A stretch of DNA of 64,000 nt from NCBI GenBank assembly GCA_036927565.1, contig JAYESD010000004.1:91330942-91394941 (forward strand). The letters run 5' to 3'. Positions 24,502 through 36,200 of the stretch are shown here, one piece after another. Source of the stretch: Tuctoria greenei (lineage: Eukaryota; Streptophyta; Magnoliopsida; Poales; Poaceae). The notes beneath the pieces were generated by a model. The model saw nothing but the letters and a program-made list of their open reading frames with translations. It did not search any database and was not told the origin of the DNA. Both the position numbers and the translations under genes were made by a program. How positions within the stretch are numbered: the stretch's first letter is position 1; every line of letters begins with the position of its first letter.

Positions 24502-25400
24502 ATGACGGATGTGATGCTATTACCGGATGGATGGGCGTTCTCCACGTGCGCCAATCGTCCGGGCTTCCTGAGCATGCTGCGGGAGGTGCTCCAATAGTTT
24601 GGCTTCATAGAGATGTCATGCTATTGGGGTCAAGAGGCGGTTGACAGAGGCGTACTTTCATGTACCGTCCTGGTCGACATCCCAGCTAGTCCGTGCTTTT
24701 ATGGATGGGCTTCTTTTTTTGTCACGATACAGGGAGCTCGCTTGGAGGACACGTGGGCCTTTGCAGTGGTTGAAGCGCTTATGAAGCTTTGCGAGCTTCA
24801 TCAAGATGCCATGGCTGGGACACAGTTTGCTCTTCTCCCGGTCCGTGGTGCTGCTGGTTTTGAGTGGCAACGTCGTATGGTTGCGGCCTATCGACCATAC
24901 GGCGACACTACGTCGACAACACTTGGGACATTTGCCACTGCATCCAGCATGGTGGTTCTTGCACAAGGTGCAATCCTGCAGGAGCATGTCGAAGCCTTGA
25001 GGCAAGCGACTGAACGGGGTGACACTATTGATTATATTAATGAGAACCTACGTTCATTCCTGGCTCCGACGAATCACCGACTAAATCAATGCGAGAATCA
25101 GTTGCATCACACTCGCACTAGATTGCGGAAGGCTCGTGCCGAACTGCGGCAACCACGCAAAAATCTGCAGCAAAGTTGTGATGGGCTGCAGGCGAGTCAG
25201 TTGGAGGTGCAACAACAGCAAGAGCAGCTATTGGTAGTCACTGAGGCACAAGACGAAGCCATCGAGGAAGCTCAGAATTGGAAGTATGAGGCATAGCAAC
25301 TTCAGGATAATTTGATTGAGGCCGAAGCACAATTGCAACCAGTTGTGTATCCACCGACTCATGACATGTGCAAGCTTCCAATAATTTGTTGTGGAAGATG
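24502..25400 (+). pseudogene. Extra ORF upstream of gag in Ty3 chromovirus (unknown function)
   Basis: A frame starts at ATG 24502, is broken by TAG at 24595, continues open to TAG at 25294 and then stays open to the junction near 25370-25430. The first part holds CYWGQEAVDRG and a conserved-looking LEDTWAFAVVEALMKLCELH segment (about 24745-24800), then FALLPVRG. The second half (about 25020-25290) is a Gln/Glu/Arg-rich coiled coil, for example QQQQEQLLVVTEAQDEAIEE. It resembles TE-encoded hypothetical proteins seen before gag in grass chromoviruses, recalled from memory and not verified. It is not gag: no zinc knuckle or capsid motif. Both stops look like CAG-to-TAG or similar point changes. 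Confidence 0.55.
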
Positions 25401-26421
25401 ACTTTTGAGAACCTGGAGTGGAGTGGACACTTCACAAGATTCTTCTTCATGTTCATCACAAATCAATGAGCTTGTGACTTGAGGACGACCTGGACCAGCA
25501 ATGGTGGTCATCAGTGCTGGTTGTGAATCAAAATCAGAAGCTGGAACAATGTCATTAGCTGCTGAATTTTCGGGCAGCAGCACCACTTCTTCCTCATCTT
25601 CAACGAAAATACTCTCCCCTTGCGGATATGGATCTGGACCTATAATATTTGAGCTAGTACCTGGGCTAGCTTCATCAAAAGACACCTCACAAGTCTCCAC
25701 AATTTTGTCAGTGTCTAGTAAAAGCACAGGGTAGACTATAGTATGAGATGGATAACCAAGAAACATGCCATCAACGGATCTAGGTTCAAATTTTTCAAGA
25801 TTAACATGTTTCTTAACAAAGCATTCGCAACCAAAGACCCGAAAGTTTGTAACACTAGGCCTATGTCCAAACTGGAGCTCATATGGTCTTTTACCTAGCT
25901 TGGTATGCAAGAGAAAACGATTTGACACATAACAAGCGGTTCCAATTGCATCAGCCCAAAATTCCTTAGGACTTTGATATTCATCAAGCATAGTCCTAGC
26001 CATCTCAACTAAGGTTTTGTTCTTTCTTTCTACAACACGGTTTTGTTGAGGTATGTATGGTGAAGAAAATTGTTGATCTATTCCATTTTCAGCACAAAAG
26101 TGATAAAAGATTGATTTTTAAAATCAGTTCCATTATCACTTCTAATTACTTTTAAAGATCCTGGGTGATCAATTGATAATCTAGAAAATAAAGTTCTAAA
26201 GTGAATAAAAGCTTTACTCCTAGATGCCATAAAATAAACCCAAGAGTGTCTAGAATAGTCATCACAATCACAAGAACATACCATTTACCTCTGAAGGATT
26301 GAACACATGAAGGTCCTACGGTGTCAAGATGCAAAAGTCGACCCGGTTCAGTTGTCATGGTCATTGTGAGAGGAACATGTGAACCTGCAACCATCTCAGC
26401 ATGTCTACAAGAAGAGCACAC
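25380..26421 (-). pseudogene. Ty1/copia integrase (minus strand, broken, RT missing)
   Basis: Read down from 26421 are integrase landmarks: zinc-binding CSSCRH end (about 26405-26421), core DDYSRHSWVYF (about 26220-26260) and the second catalytic region IRSDNGTDFKN (about 26120-26155). After a break the frame reopens at 26003 with MARTMLDE and a C-terminal domain carrying FRVFGCECFV and FLGYPSHT (about 25745-25860). Stops and frameshifts separate the pieces. Sequence that should encode RT and RNase H is absent. The fragment ends near the junction with the Ty3 extra ORF at about 25370-25430, so 3' pol and one LTR have been lost. Confidence 0.85.
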
Positions 26422-26424
26422 AAT

Positions 26425-26925
26425 TTATTTGTCCCCTTTCAGCTTAGGCGGCCCACATATGCGATCAAGAGCACTAACACGCGTGAGGTGATCAAAGCCT
26501 ATGTGACCAAGTCTACGATGCCAAAAATATAAGTCTTTAGAATCATTAGCAACTAGATACCTATGCTCAGAAGTGGTCATATCAAAATTAGCTTTAAAAA
26601 CTCTTCCAAACCGAGACATGCTAAAAATAAGCTCACTATTTGGACCTACAACTTTGCAGCATTTTTTATTGAAAATAATTTCTAGATTTTCATCTAGCAA
26701 TTGTGAAACAAAAAACAAGTTGTATTTCAAATTTTTCACAAGTGCCACATTTTTGAAAGTGTAGTGATCATTTACTCTAATCGAACCCTTAGCAATTATA
26801 GGAGTTGAAGAATTATCGGCAAAAGTAACATTCTCTACACGTTACACAAAAGAGATGGAGGAGAACCATTCTTTGTTACCGGTCATGTGCCATGAGCAAC
26901 CTGAATCCACAGTCCAATGTTCTCC
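26425..26925 (-). pseudogene. Copia aspartic protease and gag-pre-integrase region
   Basis: The protease active-site block DSGCSWHMTG lies at about 26882-26915. It is followed on the minus strand by FADNSSTPIIAKGS and LKYNLFFVSQL (about 26700-26730). The pre-integrase histidine pair appears in FWHRRLGHIGFDHL (about 26480-26525). A stop at about 26848 and a terminal stop at 26425 interrupt it. In an intact copia element these units process the polyprotein and start the integrase zinc domain. Confidence 0.85.
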
Positions 26926-29306
26926 TTCCTCAAGCATGTACCCAACATAGAAGCACAATACATCAATGCCTCAATACTGGGGTTAGTCAAAAAGCATTAA
27001 GGAATCCAGTACCGAGTCACACAATGTGCAGCAGGAAAATCACGCGAAAGCTGAGACAAAACAGCAGATTTTGTAAGACAAAGCTTGAGAATTTTTGTAC
27101 CCAACTATTGACTTACGAGGTGTTACATGTGTAGCACGAAAATTAGTAGCTTCGGAGGCAAAAACAGATGGTCCGGAGGTAAAAACTAAAGCTCCGGAGG
27201 TAAACTTTGGATCTTTTTTACTCATAATAGCATGTTGCATGTTACTGACATTCGGTTTAGTATGTACAACAAAATTTTCGTGAGAGTTATAAGATATAGC
27301 TTGCATTCTTTCCTTTTTATGTTATTTAGCTAGTGTATAACGAAAATCTATGACATGACCATCTCTACCACAATAGGTACAATGAAATTTAACTTTTTGT
27401 TCATGTCTAGATGAGCGTACAATATGTTTAGTTGAACCCGAATATGACAACACTCCTACAGAATCAAAAACCACCTCTTTTAGTTTAGGAATTGTTTTAA
27501 TCAAACTACTTCCTAATAACTTTCCAATTTTAGGTGGATCTGCTTTAGCATGAGCATGGGAATCAAAACCTAAACCAGTTTTATCATTGCAAGTTTAGAT
27601 TTTTGTTCCCAGTACAAAATTGCTCTAATGTCCTATTCATGTCATCAAGTTTCTTAAACAATTCTCGGCAGCTTTCACAAGAAGTTTTTCCTTTTAGTTT
27701 GCAATTAGAACAATATTTAACTTCATGAGCACGTAAAGCATTGTTCAGTAGTGAAATTTCATTCATAGAATCTTTTAGTTTCTTTTTATGATCATTATAG
27801 TTAGAACAATGCAAATCAATTGTAGAACAAGAAGCATCTTTTGAGTTCATGTCATTAAGTGCAGCAAGCTTTTTGTTCTTTTCAATCTCTAACTCAAGCT
27901 TATCAAGAGTGGAGGAGTGTGCTTTTCTTAAGGAGGACAATTATTCATATATTAAATCACATGAGGAACAAGAATCATCACTAGGAATCAAGGTTTTCAA
28001 ACGATAAATATCAGATTCTAATGACTCAATTTTAGCAGCATTGTCCCTAAGCTTTTTGTCCTTTTTCTTAACAATAACAGTTGCACGCGAAATAGCATGA
28101 CACATTTCATCACAAGTAGGATATATCGCTCCATTGCCGCTGTTGTGTTCTGCCTCCTCCATACTTGATCTCGATTTGACTGCCATGATGCACAAGTTTG
28201 CCAGATCATCTTCGTCTTCGTCACTTCCAATGCCTACATCACTCGAGCCAAGTTCTTGAAGTGCGGTGATGAAACTGTTTATCAATTTGCGTTTTGTAAA
28301 ACCTTACTTTTTATTGTTGGTGTTCACAGAAGAGGACTTGACTTTATTCTTCTTTTTATCACGGGTAGAAGGAACTGAAAGGTTAGGTCTATCTGTACGA
28401 AAGTGTCTGGTCTTACCACATTCAAAGCATCGTAGAGGTCCGGAGCTTCCTCTCCTTCTAGTTCTCACATTTTGCAATGCTTTTGAGAACCGAGTAGAGA
28501 TGAGTGCAAGCTCCTCTTCTGGAAATTCTTCAATCTATTCTAGGGTTAGTGAGGACAGCAAGGCAAGCGTATTACTAGATGAAGATTGGTCAGAGCTAGG
28601 CTTATCACGTTGAGAAACAAATGCAAGAGACTTGTTGGGGTTGTTACGTGATATAATGTCAATTTAATGAGTTTTAAACTTGGAATAAAACACGTCTAAA
28701 GTAAGTGTACTCATGATTGTGGATTCACGAATAGATGTTACTTTCATCTCCCAGATTGACATGTGTAATGCACTTAATAATTGTCTAGCATTCTCAGCAT
28801 CTGAAAAGTTGACATTAACACTATGCAAGTTGCTGAGAATTTTTTTAAAGCGAGCAAATAAATCGTCAATTGACTCACCTGGTTGCATCTCAAAACGCAT
28901 TTATTCTTGCTTGAACATATCCTTCCTTACCTCCTTGATCATTTGGGATCCTTCGTTGTAGTCACAAAGTGATCTGCACACATCGTACGACGATCAGAGG
29001 TGTGCAACACAGTCGAAGTCGCTCTGAGTTAGTCCTTGGATTATCAAGTTCCTGGCTTTGTTGTTGTTGTCAACATCACTTAAGTTTGTAGCCGTGACTT
29101 GATCGTTCGGCAGCACGTCGTAAGTCTTGTACACCTTTTCCCATATCATGAAGCCTTGTGTCTGGATAAAAGGTTCCATGCGTGCCTTCCAAACCTGACA
29201 ATCAATGCCAACAAACACACAAGGTTTTGTCGAGTATTTCTCCATGAGGCTTAGTAAAAACACATGCAAATCACAAAGATTAGAGCACCATGGATCTGAT
29301 ACAAAT
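26926..29306 (-). pseudogene. Copia gag polyprotein (minus strand, broken)
   Basis: Gag from the primer site at 29292-29306 downward. CQVWKARMEPFIQTQGF (about 29150-29200) is the usual gag start (WK...M). MRFEMQPGESIDDLFARF (about 28850-28900) is the middle helix. A first zinc knuckle CFECGKTRHFRTDR near 28420 lacks its last Cys. Long coiled-coil segments follow (28285-27941 and 27940-27584). A second knuckle CTYCGRDGHVIDFR near 27345-27385 also lacks the last Cys. Segments are separated by several stops and frameshifts. The copia type with a large coiled-coil gag resembles the SIRE/Maximus clade. Confidence 0.8.
29292..29306 (-). other. Primer-binding site of minus-strand copia element
   Basis: On the minus strand, ATTTGTATCAGATCC directly follows the LTR end CCTACA. 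It matches the initiator tRNA-Met primer core TATCAGA. Confidence 0.7.
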
Positions 29307-29902
29307 TGTAGGATCAAAGAGCACGTGTAAAGCTACCAAAGGGGGTGAATGGTAGATTAAAACTTTTTAAGCGGAAGCAACAAAAACCCCTCGGTAGAAA
29401 AATGATCGGTTGATGAAACCGTGTGTGCGGCTAATCTAAATGTGATAAATTGTGACAAAACAAATATAGATTGTGGAGAATGAAGTCATGAAGATGTCAC
29501 ATCAAGAATCACTATAATTCGTCGAGAAAACTCAAGTTACAACTGAAAGATCGAACAAAGGTCAACCTGTTCTACAAAGTAAAAACTAGATCTATAACAC
29601 TATAAAGAAACTCATGTAGAACCAAAACCACAAATCCAATGACCCTGAAATTTTTACATATGATATACAATAAAGTTTTACAGACAACCCAAAAATAATC
29701 ACCTCAATTGGATCCGTAAAACTCGAGTTATGATAAAACCACCAAAGAAAGGTAGTGCCGTGCAGAAACTCGACGATAAAGACTTGACGAAAACATGTCC
29801 GACCAACAAGGCACAAAAGTTCCTTTCAACTACGAATTTTATTCAATAGAACACAAGAGGAACATACCAAAAGTCGTATAACACGAGCTCTAGCCTCCCT
29901 TG

Positions 29903-29910
29903 CTTATATA
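29903..29910 (-). promoter_or_regulatory. TATA box in minus-strand copia LTR
   Basis: TATATAAG read on the minus strand inside the LTR, about 600 bases before the primer site. Confidence 0.45.
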
Positions 29911-30689
29911 ACCAGCCCGAAATCCAACTCAACTCAAACTAGGACTCTAATGCTACTCAATTCACAAATTGAAACTTTCCATAACTGCTCAAGACTCTTC
30001 TATATGCAGATAGAAGCAATCTTAAGACTTCCAAACACCTTAGGAACATATCTCACATTCCTAAAACAACTCAACTTTGTAACCCATATGAAATCCTAAC
30101 GTAACCAACTCAAATCTTTCCATATTTGAGTCAAACCCGACTCAGCCGCAACCTGAGTCCATTACCTAGTCGGTTGGACCTTTTCGACCAATTCTTTATG
30201 TCCACATATCTTCATCACGCCTTGGAACCATGTAGCCACGTCCATGCACTCCTTGCACACGTGCAAACGCCTGCCAATGACGTCCACGATACCTTCATAT
30301 GCATTATTCTTGATTCAAACATGTTGTGCAACCTCCCGATCAACTCAACCTCAATTCCTCCCAAACTTGGTTGTTGAACCTCATCTTCTCCCTAAGACTA
30401 GTTCAATGGATCCCGTCACCAGCCATGTCTTGAACTCAAGCAACACCTGCACATGAATAAACAACCAATACTTCCAAGCACAAGTCCTCAACTTGCCTCT
30501 TGTTTGTTCTTAAACCACAACACCTTACGTGAGCACCTCACATAAGCATGTTGCAAACCATAGAAAAACATTAACCACCATGATCAGTCAAAACGCATCA
30601 AAAACTAGTAAAAGAATACTAAGCAAACTTTCCATAAGTGTAAAGCAAGTTCGAATCAATTCAAAGTAAAAGCATAACCATTGCAAACT

Positions 30690-31010
30690 AGCTCCGGACC
30701 TTGCCAAAACTAACCAGACCTTGAGCCGTAGCTTGCCAAAGCTAGCAGGACCTAGCGCTGGAGCTTACCAAAGCTAGTTAGACCTAGCGCTGAAGCTTAC
30801 TAAAGCTAGTCAGACCTAGCGGCGGAGCTAACAAAAGCTAATCGGATCTAGCACCGGACTTAGTAAAAACATGTCGGACCTAGCCATAGCAAGTCGGACC
30901 TATTGAAAATAAGTCAGACTTAGACAAAGAAAGTCAGACCTCACGTCAGACCTTGCCGGAGCTACCCAAAACATGTTGGACCTATTGTCAGACCATGCTA
31001 GAGCTTGGAC
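30690..31010. repeat. ~32-bp tandem repeats in copia LTR
   Basis: Units such as GGAGCTTACCAAAGCTAG followed by TTAGACCTAGCGCT recur about every 32 bases, most regular at 30750-30880. They decay into GTCGGACCTA-type spacings up to 31010. Confidence 0.65.
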
Positions 31011-31086
31011 CTAGAGTCGGTCCTTGTTGAAAAAGGTTTTTTGGTGATATTCAAAACTTTTATTGCCATAGCCAATGTATTCAACA

Positions 31087-32049
31087 CACATAGTTCTCAC
31101 ACAGCAGGCCTGTCTTCGAAGGGCCAGACAGGGCAGGGTCCGGCTCTGCACCAGCCACCCTGTCATTAGGCATGAACAACACTAAGGGATCCAATGACTT
31201 CGGCATTGTCTCAACCTTAGCAGTGGTAGGAAGCAACAACAATGAGTAATTGGTCAACCTGGCGACATCAGTAGCGAGGCTCCTAGCCAACTATGAGCCC
31301 GCTAGGATAGCCGTTGGTAGGGGTAACTGTTTCTTTACAGCAATCAGAGTTAGATGAGTTGCATCTGCTAGTCTCACGGTCAGAACAACAACATTTGGAT
31401 CCCGCTTCCTACACCATGCAAGAGTTGTTAGGGAGTTACACAGCCCCACCTCAAATACCGATGCAAAAAGGGGGAGGCCCTTTACTCTTTGAGCAGCGCA
31501 ATATCGGGCCGACCTCAACCAAATCAATCTATTTCAGATCAGGGGGGACGTGCAATGCACCTTTTGCTTTCCTCTTCCTCAGCACTGGGTCAGGAACGCA
31601 TCCTGACGCCTGCTTAGGAGCGGCATCCCAAACAAGGGGATGACTAGGGTGGATTGACATGATGTTTAACGAAGGACAGTACCATGGTAAGAGGGAGCAT
31701 GGCAAGGTCGGCATGATCCTTGCAGCTATCTCCGATGGAGGAAGCTCCATCTCTTATTCCACTCATCGGATGCCTCTGAATTTGGAGGCGGTGAATCCTT
31801 CGCTCCACAAAGAGGGAGAGGATATCCACGCCAGTGAGGCTACACTCCTGTAGATCCTCCAAATGAGCGAGAAGCGGCCCCAACATGGCCATCTCGCCAT
31901 GAAGAACACCTCCACGCCAGGACGACCTAAAAATCAATGGGTTGCTGGTAAAGCATGAAAGATCGAGTTTCATGTTCCAGATGTAGCACCATCCCTGATT
32001 CCACCCCTTGAAGGACGATAGAAGAGGGATGGGGAAGTAGTGCATCTAC
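31087..32049 (-). pseudogene. Grass TE-associated ORF fragment ('putative gypsy type transposon' domain-like)
   Basis: From 32045 down, a frame contains FKGWNQGWCYIWNMKLDLSC, then a WRGGVLHGEMAM segment, then LTGVDILSLFVERRIHRLQI (about 31785-31850) and HPMSGIRDG (about 31755-31785). The pattern (W..GW.Y.., GLTG..L...FI.RRV.PLQ, HPMW.Y) is that of the N-terminal domain of large grass TE proteins annotated as Transposase_28 (Pfam 'putative gypsy type transposon'), recalled from memory. Further frames toward 31100 (KRKAKGALHVPPDL and others) are broken by stops and shifts. It lies between a copia LTR and the LTR starting at 32050. Confidence 0.45.
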
Positions 32050-35000
32050 TGTGAGGACCGGGGTCCACACTTTCTAGCATCGCATTGGGTGGTGCCGTGC
32101 GATGTGGCACCCAACAACACACATGTAAAGGAACACGTATTACATAAAACACTTGCTGAAATTTACAAAGTTGTTTAGTTTACAAAGATTTTATGAAAAT
32201 AAACTACAGTGGAAGATAAGAATACAACTCTCGTACTAAAGTCTAATAAGAAAAAGAGAAGCTGTCAAGCCCGCAGATGCTCCTCACTAGCCACACGAAG
32301 CACATACGACAGTGGCATGGTTTCCTATGAGTATAATGCTCGGAGAGCTCCGAGTGTTATCGCACAAGCATAATCATAAGCATAGAGATTAGTACCTGTA
32401 AAACCACTAATATAGCAACCGTGAGCACGAAGGCTCAGCAAGACTTACTCGCCTCCCCTAAGCATGAAATTATATATGCAGGATATACGTAATATAGGAC
32501 AACAGTTTGCAATAAAAGACTCACCTAATTTTTCGTCCTTATTTTCAACTTTAGCAGCAAATTAAGGCTTCATGGAAAGTAAATTTAGTGAGCAACCTGT
32601 CGATAGCATTGCAAGTATTAATACAAAATTAATTCATAAAGCATGATTCAATAATATTAAGGTCCAAATAATTAATTACGTCATGACGCAGCGAACAAGT
32701 GGTACTCAATAACCACGGGGGACGGTGATTTGAATCAAAGATATCCGGAATACACGACATGTACGCACGTACTGGAAGTCACGTAGGTGCACTCCACGGA
32801 TGTTGTACACAGCAACCTTTCCCAAGTTCCGCCCAAGGTTAATCGATTCAATCGTCTAGGACAATATTCCCACTCACGGTGCACCTTTCCGTTGTGAAGA
32901 TGTCGTAAGCGAGTTTTTGTCTACTTTGCTGCGGCCGAAAGCCTGAGTTGATTGAAAAAATCTCAACAAAGGCTTCCCAAAGTACATCAGTTTCCTGGAC
33001 CCCATATATCCAGTATGACTCCGGTACAGTTCAATCTTGCTCAACAGGGCCGCACACGAATCGGTCCTTGATCGACATAGGCACAGCTAAGGCTCACAGG
33101 TCCCTATGTCTTGCTGCTCCGATTCCATGCCCGGTCTCATATTCCATCATGGTGATCCTCTCACTCAAACAAAACCCGTGTGAACCAAATAACTGAACTT
33201 GCGAGTAGATTCCAACTACTCGACTTCTACCCAAGCAACTAAAACATTAAGCATAGCATGGACACATCGAGGACTTAACAGTCCACCCTGCTCTCATGGG
33301 TTTTTTAGTCATGCAAGTGCAAAACTCCAAGAAACTTAGACTTAATGCACATACATGCTAACCCATATAGTGTGATACAAATCAAAGTTTAAGACACTAT
33401 TAAATGCAAATCGGGGCTTGCCTGGCTGCAAGGTGGTATCAAAGTTAATATCCAGAGGGATGACTTCAAGTGGCTGTGGGTTCCTCTCAAGCTCGGCAAC
33501 TAATCGATATGCAAAGAATAATGCAAGTGAATCAATACCAATATTATGATATAGCTCAAAGGAAAGACAGTTAAGTATATGAAATTAAGCCCACTGGTTT
33601 TGGAAATTTTACAGAGAGTACTAGGTACTATGAGAGAGGTTCTGGGCAAAATTGGGATCAATTCTTTGAAGTCTCTGTTGTATAAAATTCAATGAACCTA
33701 AACATTTCCCAGAATTTTGAGGAAAAATATGTAGCTTTGACATGTCCAAGACTTGGTTTTCTATTTATAGGCGGTCATTAGTGATCCAAAAAATTGGTTT
33801 CATAATTTTATAAGCATTCTACGGTGAGATATTGAATTTACAAGTTTGGACAATTTGCTGAAAAGTTTCTGGACATTTTGGAATTTTCAGGTACATACAG
33901 ATTGTAAACATAATTTTGCTATACAAATCAACTCAAATGGACCTGATACTTTTACTGTGACTCTATGGAGTCATTTCGAATGACCTGGCCAAGTTTGAGA
34001 ATTTTTTAATGAACGGAGAACCAGTAATTAATTCCAATAGCATTTTCCTTCATGGAATTATTGAGGACAAATTAATGATTTTCATACAGATCCAAGTAAA
34101 CGACTTGAAACTAGAGATTCCTGGTTCTAAAAAAATTAATTTGGGAACTATTTGAAAAGAATCCTTGGATATATTGAATTTCCAAATTGGAGCAAAATCT
34201 GGAATTAATTTTCAATTGGAAACTTTAACTACTCTAAGGGGCCCACGGGTTTAAAATCGACCAGTGGAATTCAAGCCACACGGGGGCCACATAGTGCAGG
34301 TTGTGACCACACCGGATCCATGGCCGCACCAGATCCAGGGCTGTGCGCTCCCGTGGCTGACAGCCGGGGCCCGTCCGGTCGTCTTCCTCCTCGCACCCGA
34401 CAGCGCAGGGGCGGCGCCCGATGGCGGCCGGCGGCGGCACCATGCTGCAGCCCACCCTAGGGCACCACGGCATCCCTAACTGACCGCTGCCACCTAAAAT
34501 TTTATTGGCAACATGATGGGATACGTGGTACCGGCGATAGATGGCTGGAGAAGGGGTCTCCATGGCGGCGGTGGAACCTAGGGTTCGGGTCATGTCGGCC
34601 GGGCCCTACAGTGCTCGATTTTTCACGGGAAAACCTCCAAAATGTTTTTGGGAACTTGAGGAAGGTGGTAGTGAGGGCCAATGACGGTGAAATGCTTTGT
34701 AAAATCAAAGTCGACGGCGAGCTAGCCCATTTTCGCCGCCGGCCACAAGAATTTTATTTGCCCAGTCAAACCTCGATGGTTTTTTATGGATTCTCTTTGA
34801 ATGGATGCGCTTTGACATGAGGACGATAAAAACTCAGAGCCACGATGATTACTCTTACAAAGAAAACGAATTGAAGGGGAGACCTAGGTTCGGCTATGAA
34901 CTGAACCAGTGGAGAAAACTCAGAATATGGTCGTTACAATCCATGGAATGGGCTGAAACATTACAAGCATCTTCTATGTGCAATAACGCACTTTTTTACT

Positions 35001-35881
35001 TGAAGGACCGAGGTGAGAAATTGCTTGTATCAAGGGCACGATGGTGCACTGACAGGCGGCACTTGAAAAAACAGAGGATGGCAGCCGGAATTCTTCACGT
35101 TCCTCGTCAGAGAGGCTCCAACTGAGCAAGAAAATGGTTAAAACAGCTGCGCAAGGTGTTGATGAATGATAGGCTGTGAAGAAAACCGATCAATACCGAT
35201 GATCCTTGCTGGATTTTGAGCAGAGAGAAAGAACTCTGTGGTTGCAAGACCTGGCGCCTGGAACTGCAACAGAGAGAAGAACTTGTGTGCTGGGGCTTGG
35301 AGAAGATAAGGAGGAGCCTGGGGTTGAGGTTCTGCAGCTGGAAGCAAGCAGGGAAGCAAGCACCTCTGTGGAAAATTGCATGCTGTGTGGTGTCGTCCTG
35401 GGATGAAAAGAACAGAGCACCCTTAGCTTGACAGGTGGGTCCCACATGCTGCTCCTCCTCATTCACCTCCCTGGACAGTCAAATTCACACAACTAATTTG
35501 TTCCACAATTTCTAAATATTTGTGTGGAGGCCAAATTGAATAGGGAGAATTTGATTCTGAACTCAAATCACTGATTTGACCGAGTTTCATTTGAATTCAA
35601 AGTTGATTTCAAATTGGAGTGGAATTCAATGTAACCATTGAATTAAATAGCGAACATGCTTCAAAAATTATGAAAATTTGCATGGAGACTATTTGAAATA
35701 TTAGGAATCCAATGGTCAACTCAGATTTGTATTTGTTCAATTTTGCACAGTATGTTTAAATTTTTGAATTCCCTCCAATAGGTTTGAAATTGATTTGATT
35801 TTTGGCACTTGCTATTTTGATTTCATTTCTAAACTTGGGTCTCCTAGATGATATGATCCTCTAAAATTTAGGTCTTTTACA
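32050..35881 (-). repeat. 3' LTR of a minus-strand Ty3 chromovirus (3.8 kb)
   Basis: In minus orientation it starts TGTAAAAGACC, immediately after a polypurine tract and chromodomain ORF, and ends GGTCCTCACA. It belongs to the same LTR family as 18929-22749 and 13380-17480. It shares the hairpin at 33202-33222 (CGAGTAG, 7-base loop, CTACTCG) and the block around 32687-32760. Numerous short ORFs (34234-35466, both strands) overlap one another and are not supported. Confidence 0.85.
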
Positions 35882-35900
35882 TTCCTCCCCCCTTATAGGA
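35882..35900 (-). other. Polypurine tract of minus-strand Ty3 element
   Basis: Minus strand AAGGGGGGAGGAA directly before the LTR start TGTAAAAGACC. Confidence 0.75.
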
Positions 35901-35904
35901 ATCT

Positions 35905-36200
35905 TGTCCCAAGATTACAAAGAAGAGACGAAACTAAGAGGGAAATTACCGGATATAAGATGATAAGAAATCCGGATTGTTGGAGCGGAGATATTCTTCA
36001 GTTTCCCATATTGCTTCCTCAGCGGTATAGTTGCTCCATAACACTTTATAGAACCACAGCGTGCGGTTCCGCATTTTTCGAGCCCTCTCATCGATAATCT
36101 GAACCTGATGTTCGTTGTATGTGAGATCCGGTTGCAACTCGCCGATTTCATCCGTGTGGACTGCAGCTGAGAACTTGAGACATTTCTGAAGCTGAGATAT
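35905..36200 (-). pseudogene. Ty3 integrase C-terminus and chromodomain (minus strand)
   Basis: Read from 36200 down: ISQLQKCLKFSAAVHTDEI matches the integrase C-terminal block (VSQLKKCL type). VQIIDERARKMRNRT and WFYKVLWSNYTAEEAIWETE (about 36000-36060) then form the chromodomain. That small module is thought to guide insertion by binding histone marks. The frame is open to 35946 but ends without the usual FP-LF sequence being long. The upstream pol is missing because the CACTA element begins at 36201 inside this frame; the sequence beyond the CACTA is unrelated copia gag. Confidence 0.88.

Larger units (their letters stand above)
29307..31086 (-). repeat. 5' LTR of minus-strand copia element (1.78 kb)
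   Basis: In minus orientation it runs from TGTTGAATACATTGG to GATCCTACA, ending at the primer site. A minus TATATAAG at 29903-29910 is a candidate promoter. The far part (about 30690-31010) holds a tandem series of about 32-bp units (GGAGCTTACCAAAGCTAG type). The outer end is set by the TG..CA rule and is less certain than the inner end. No ORF in it is supported. Confidence 0.7.

Noticed and set aside
28266..28613. Plus-strand ORF in the copia gag region
   Set aside because: Shadow of the minus-strand gag, which carries the knuckle and coiled-coil motifs.
34234..35466. Cluster of overlapping ORFs on both strands
   Set aside because: They lie within a Ty3 LTR, overlap in several frames and have no motifs.
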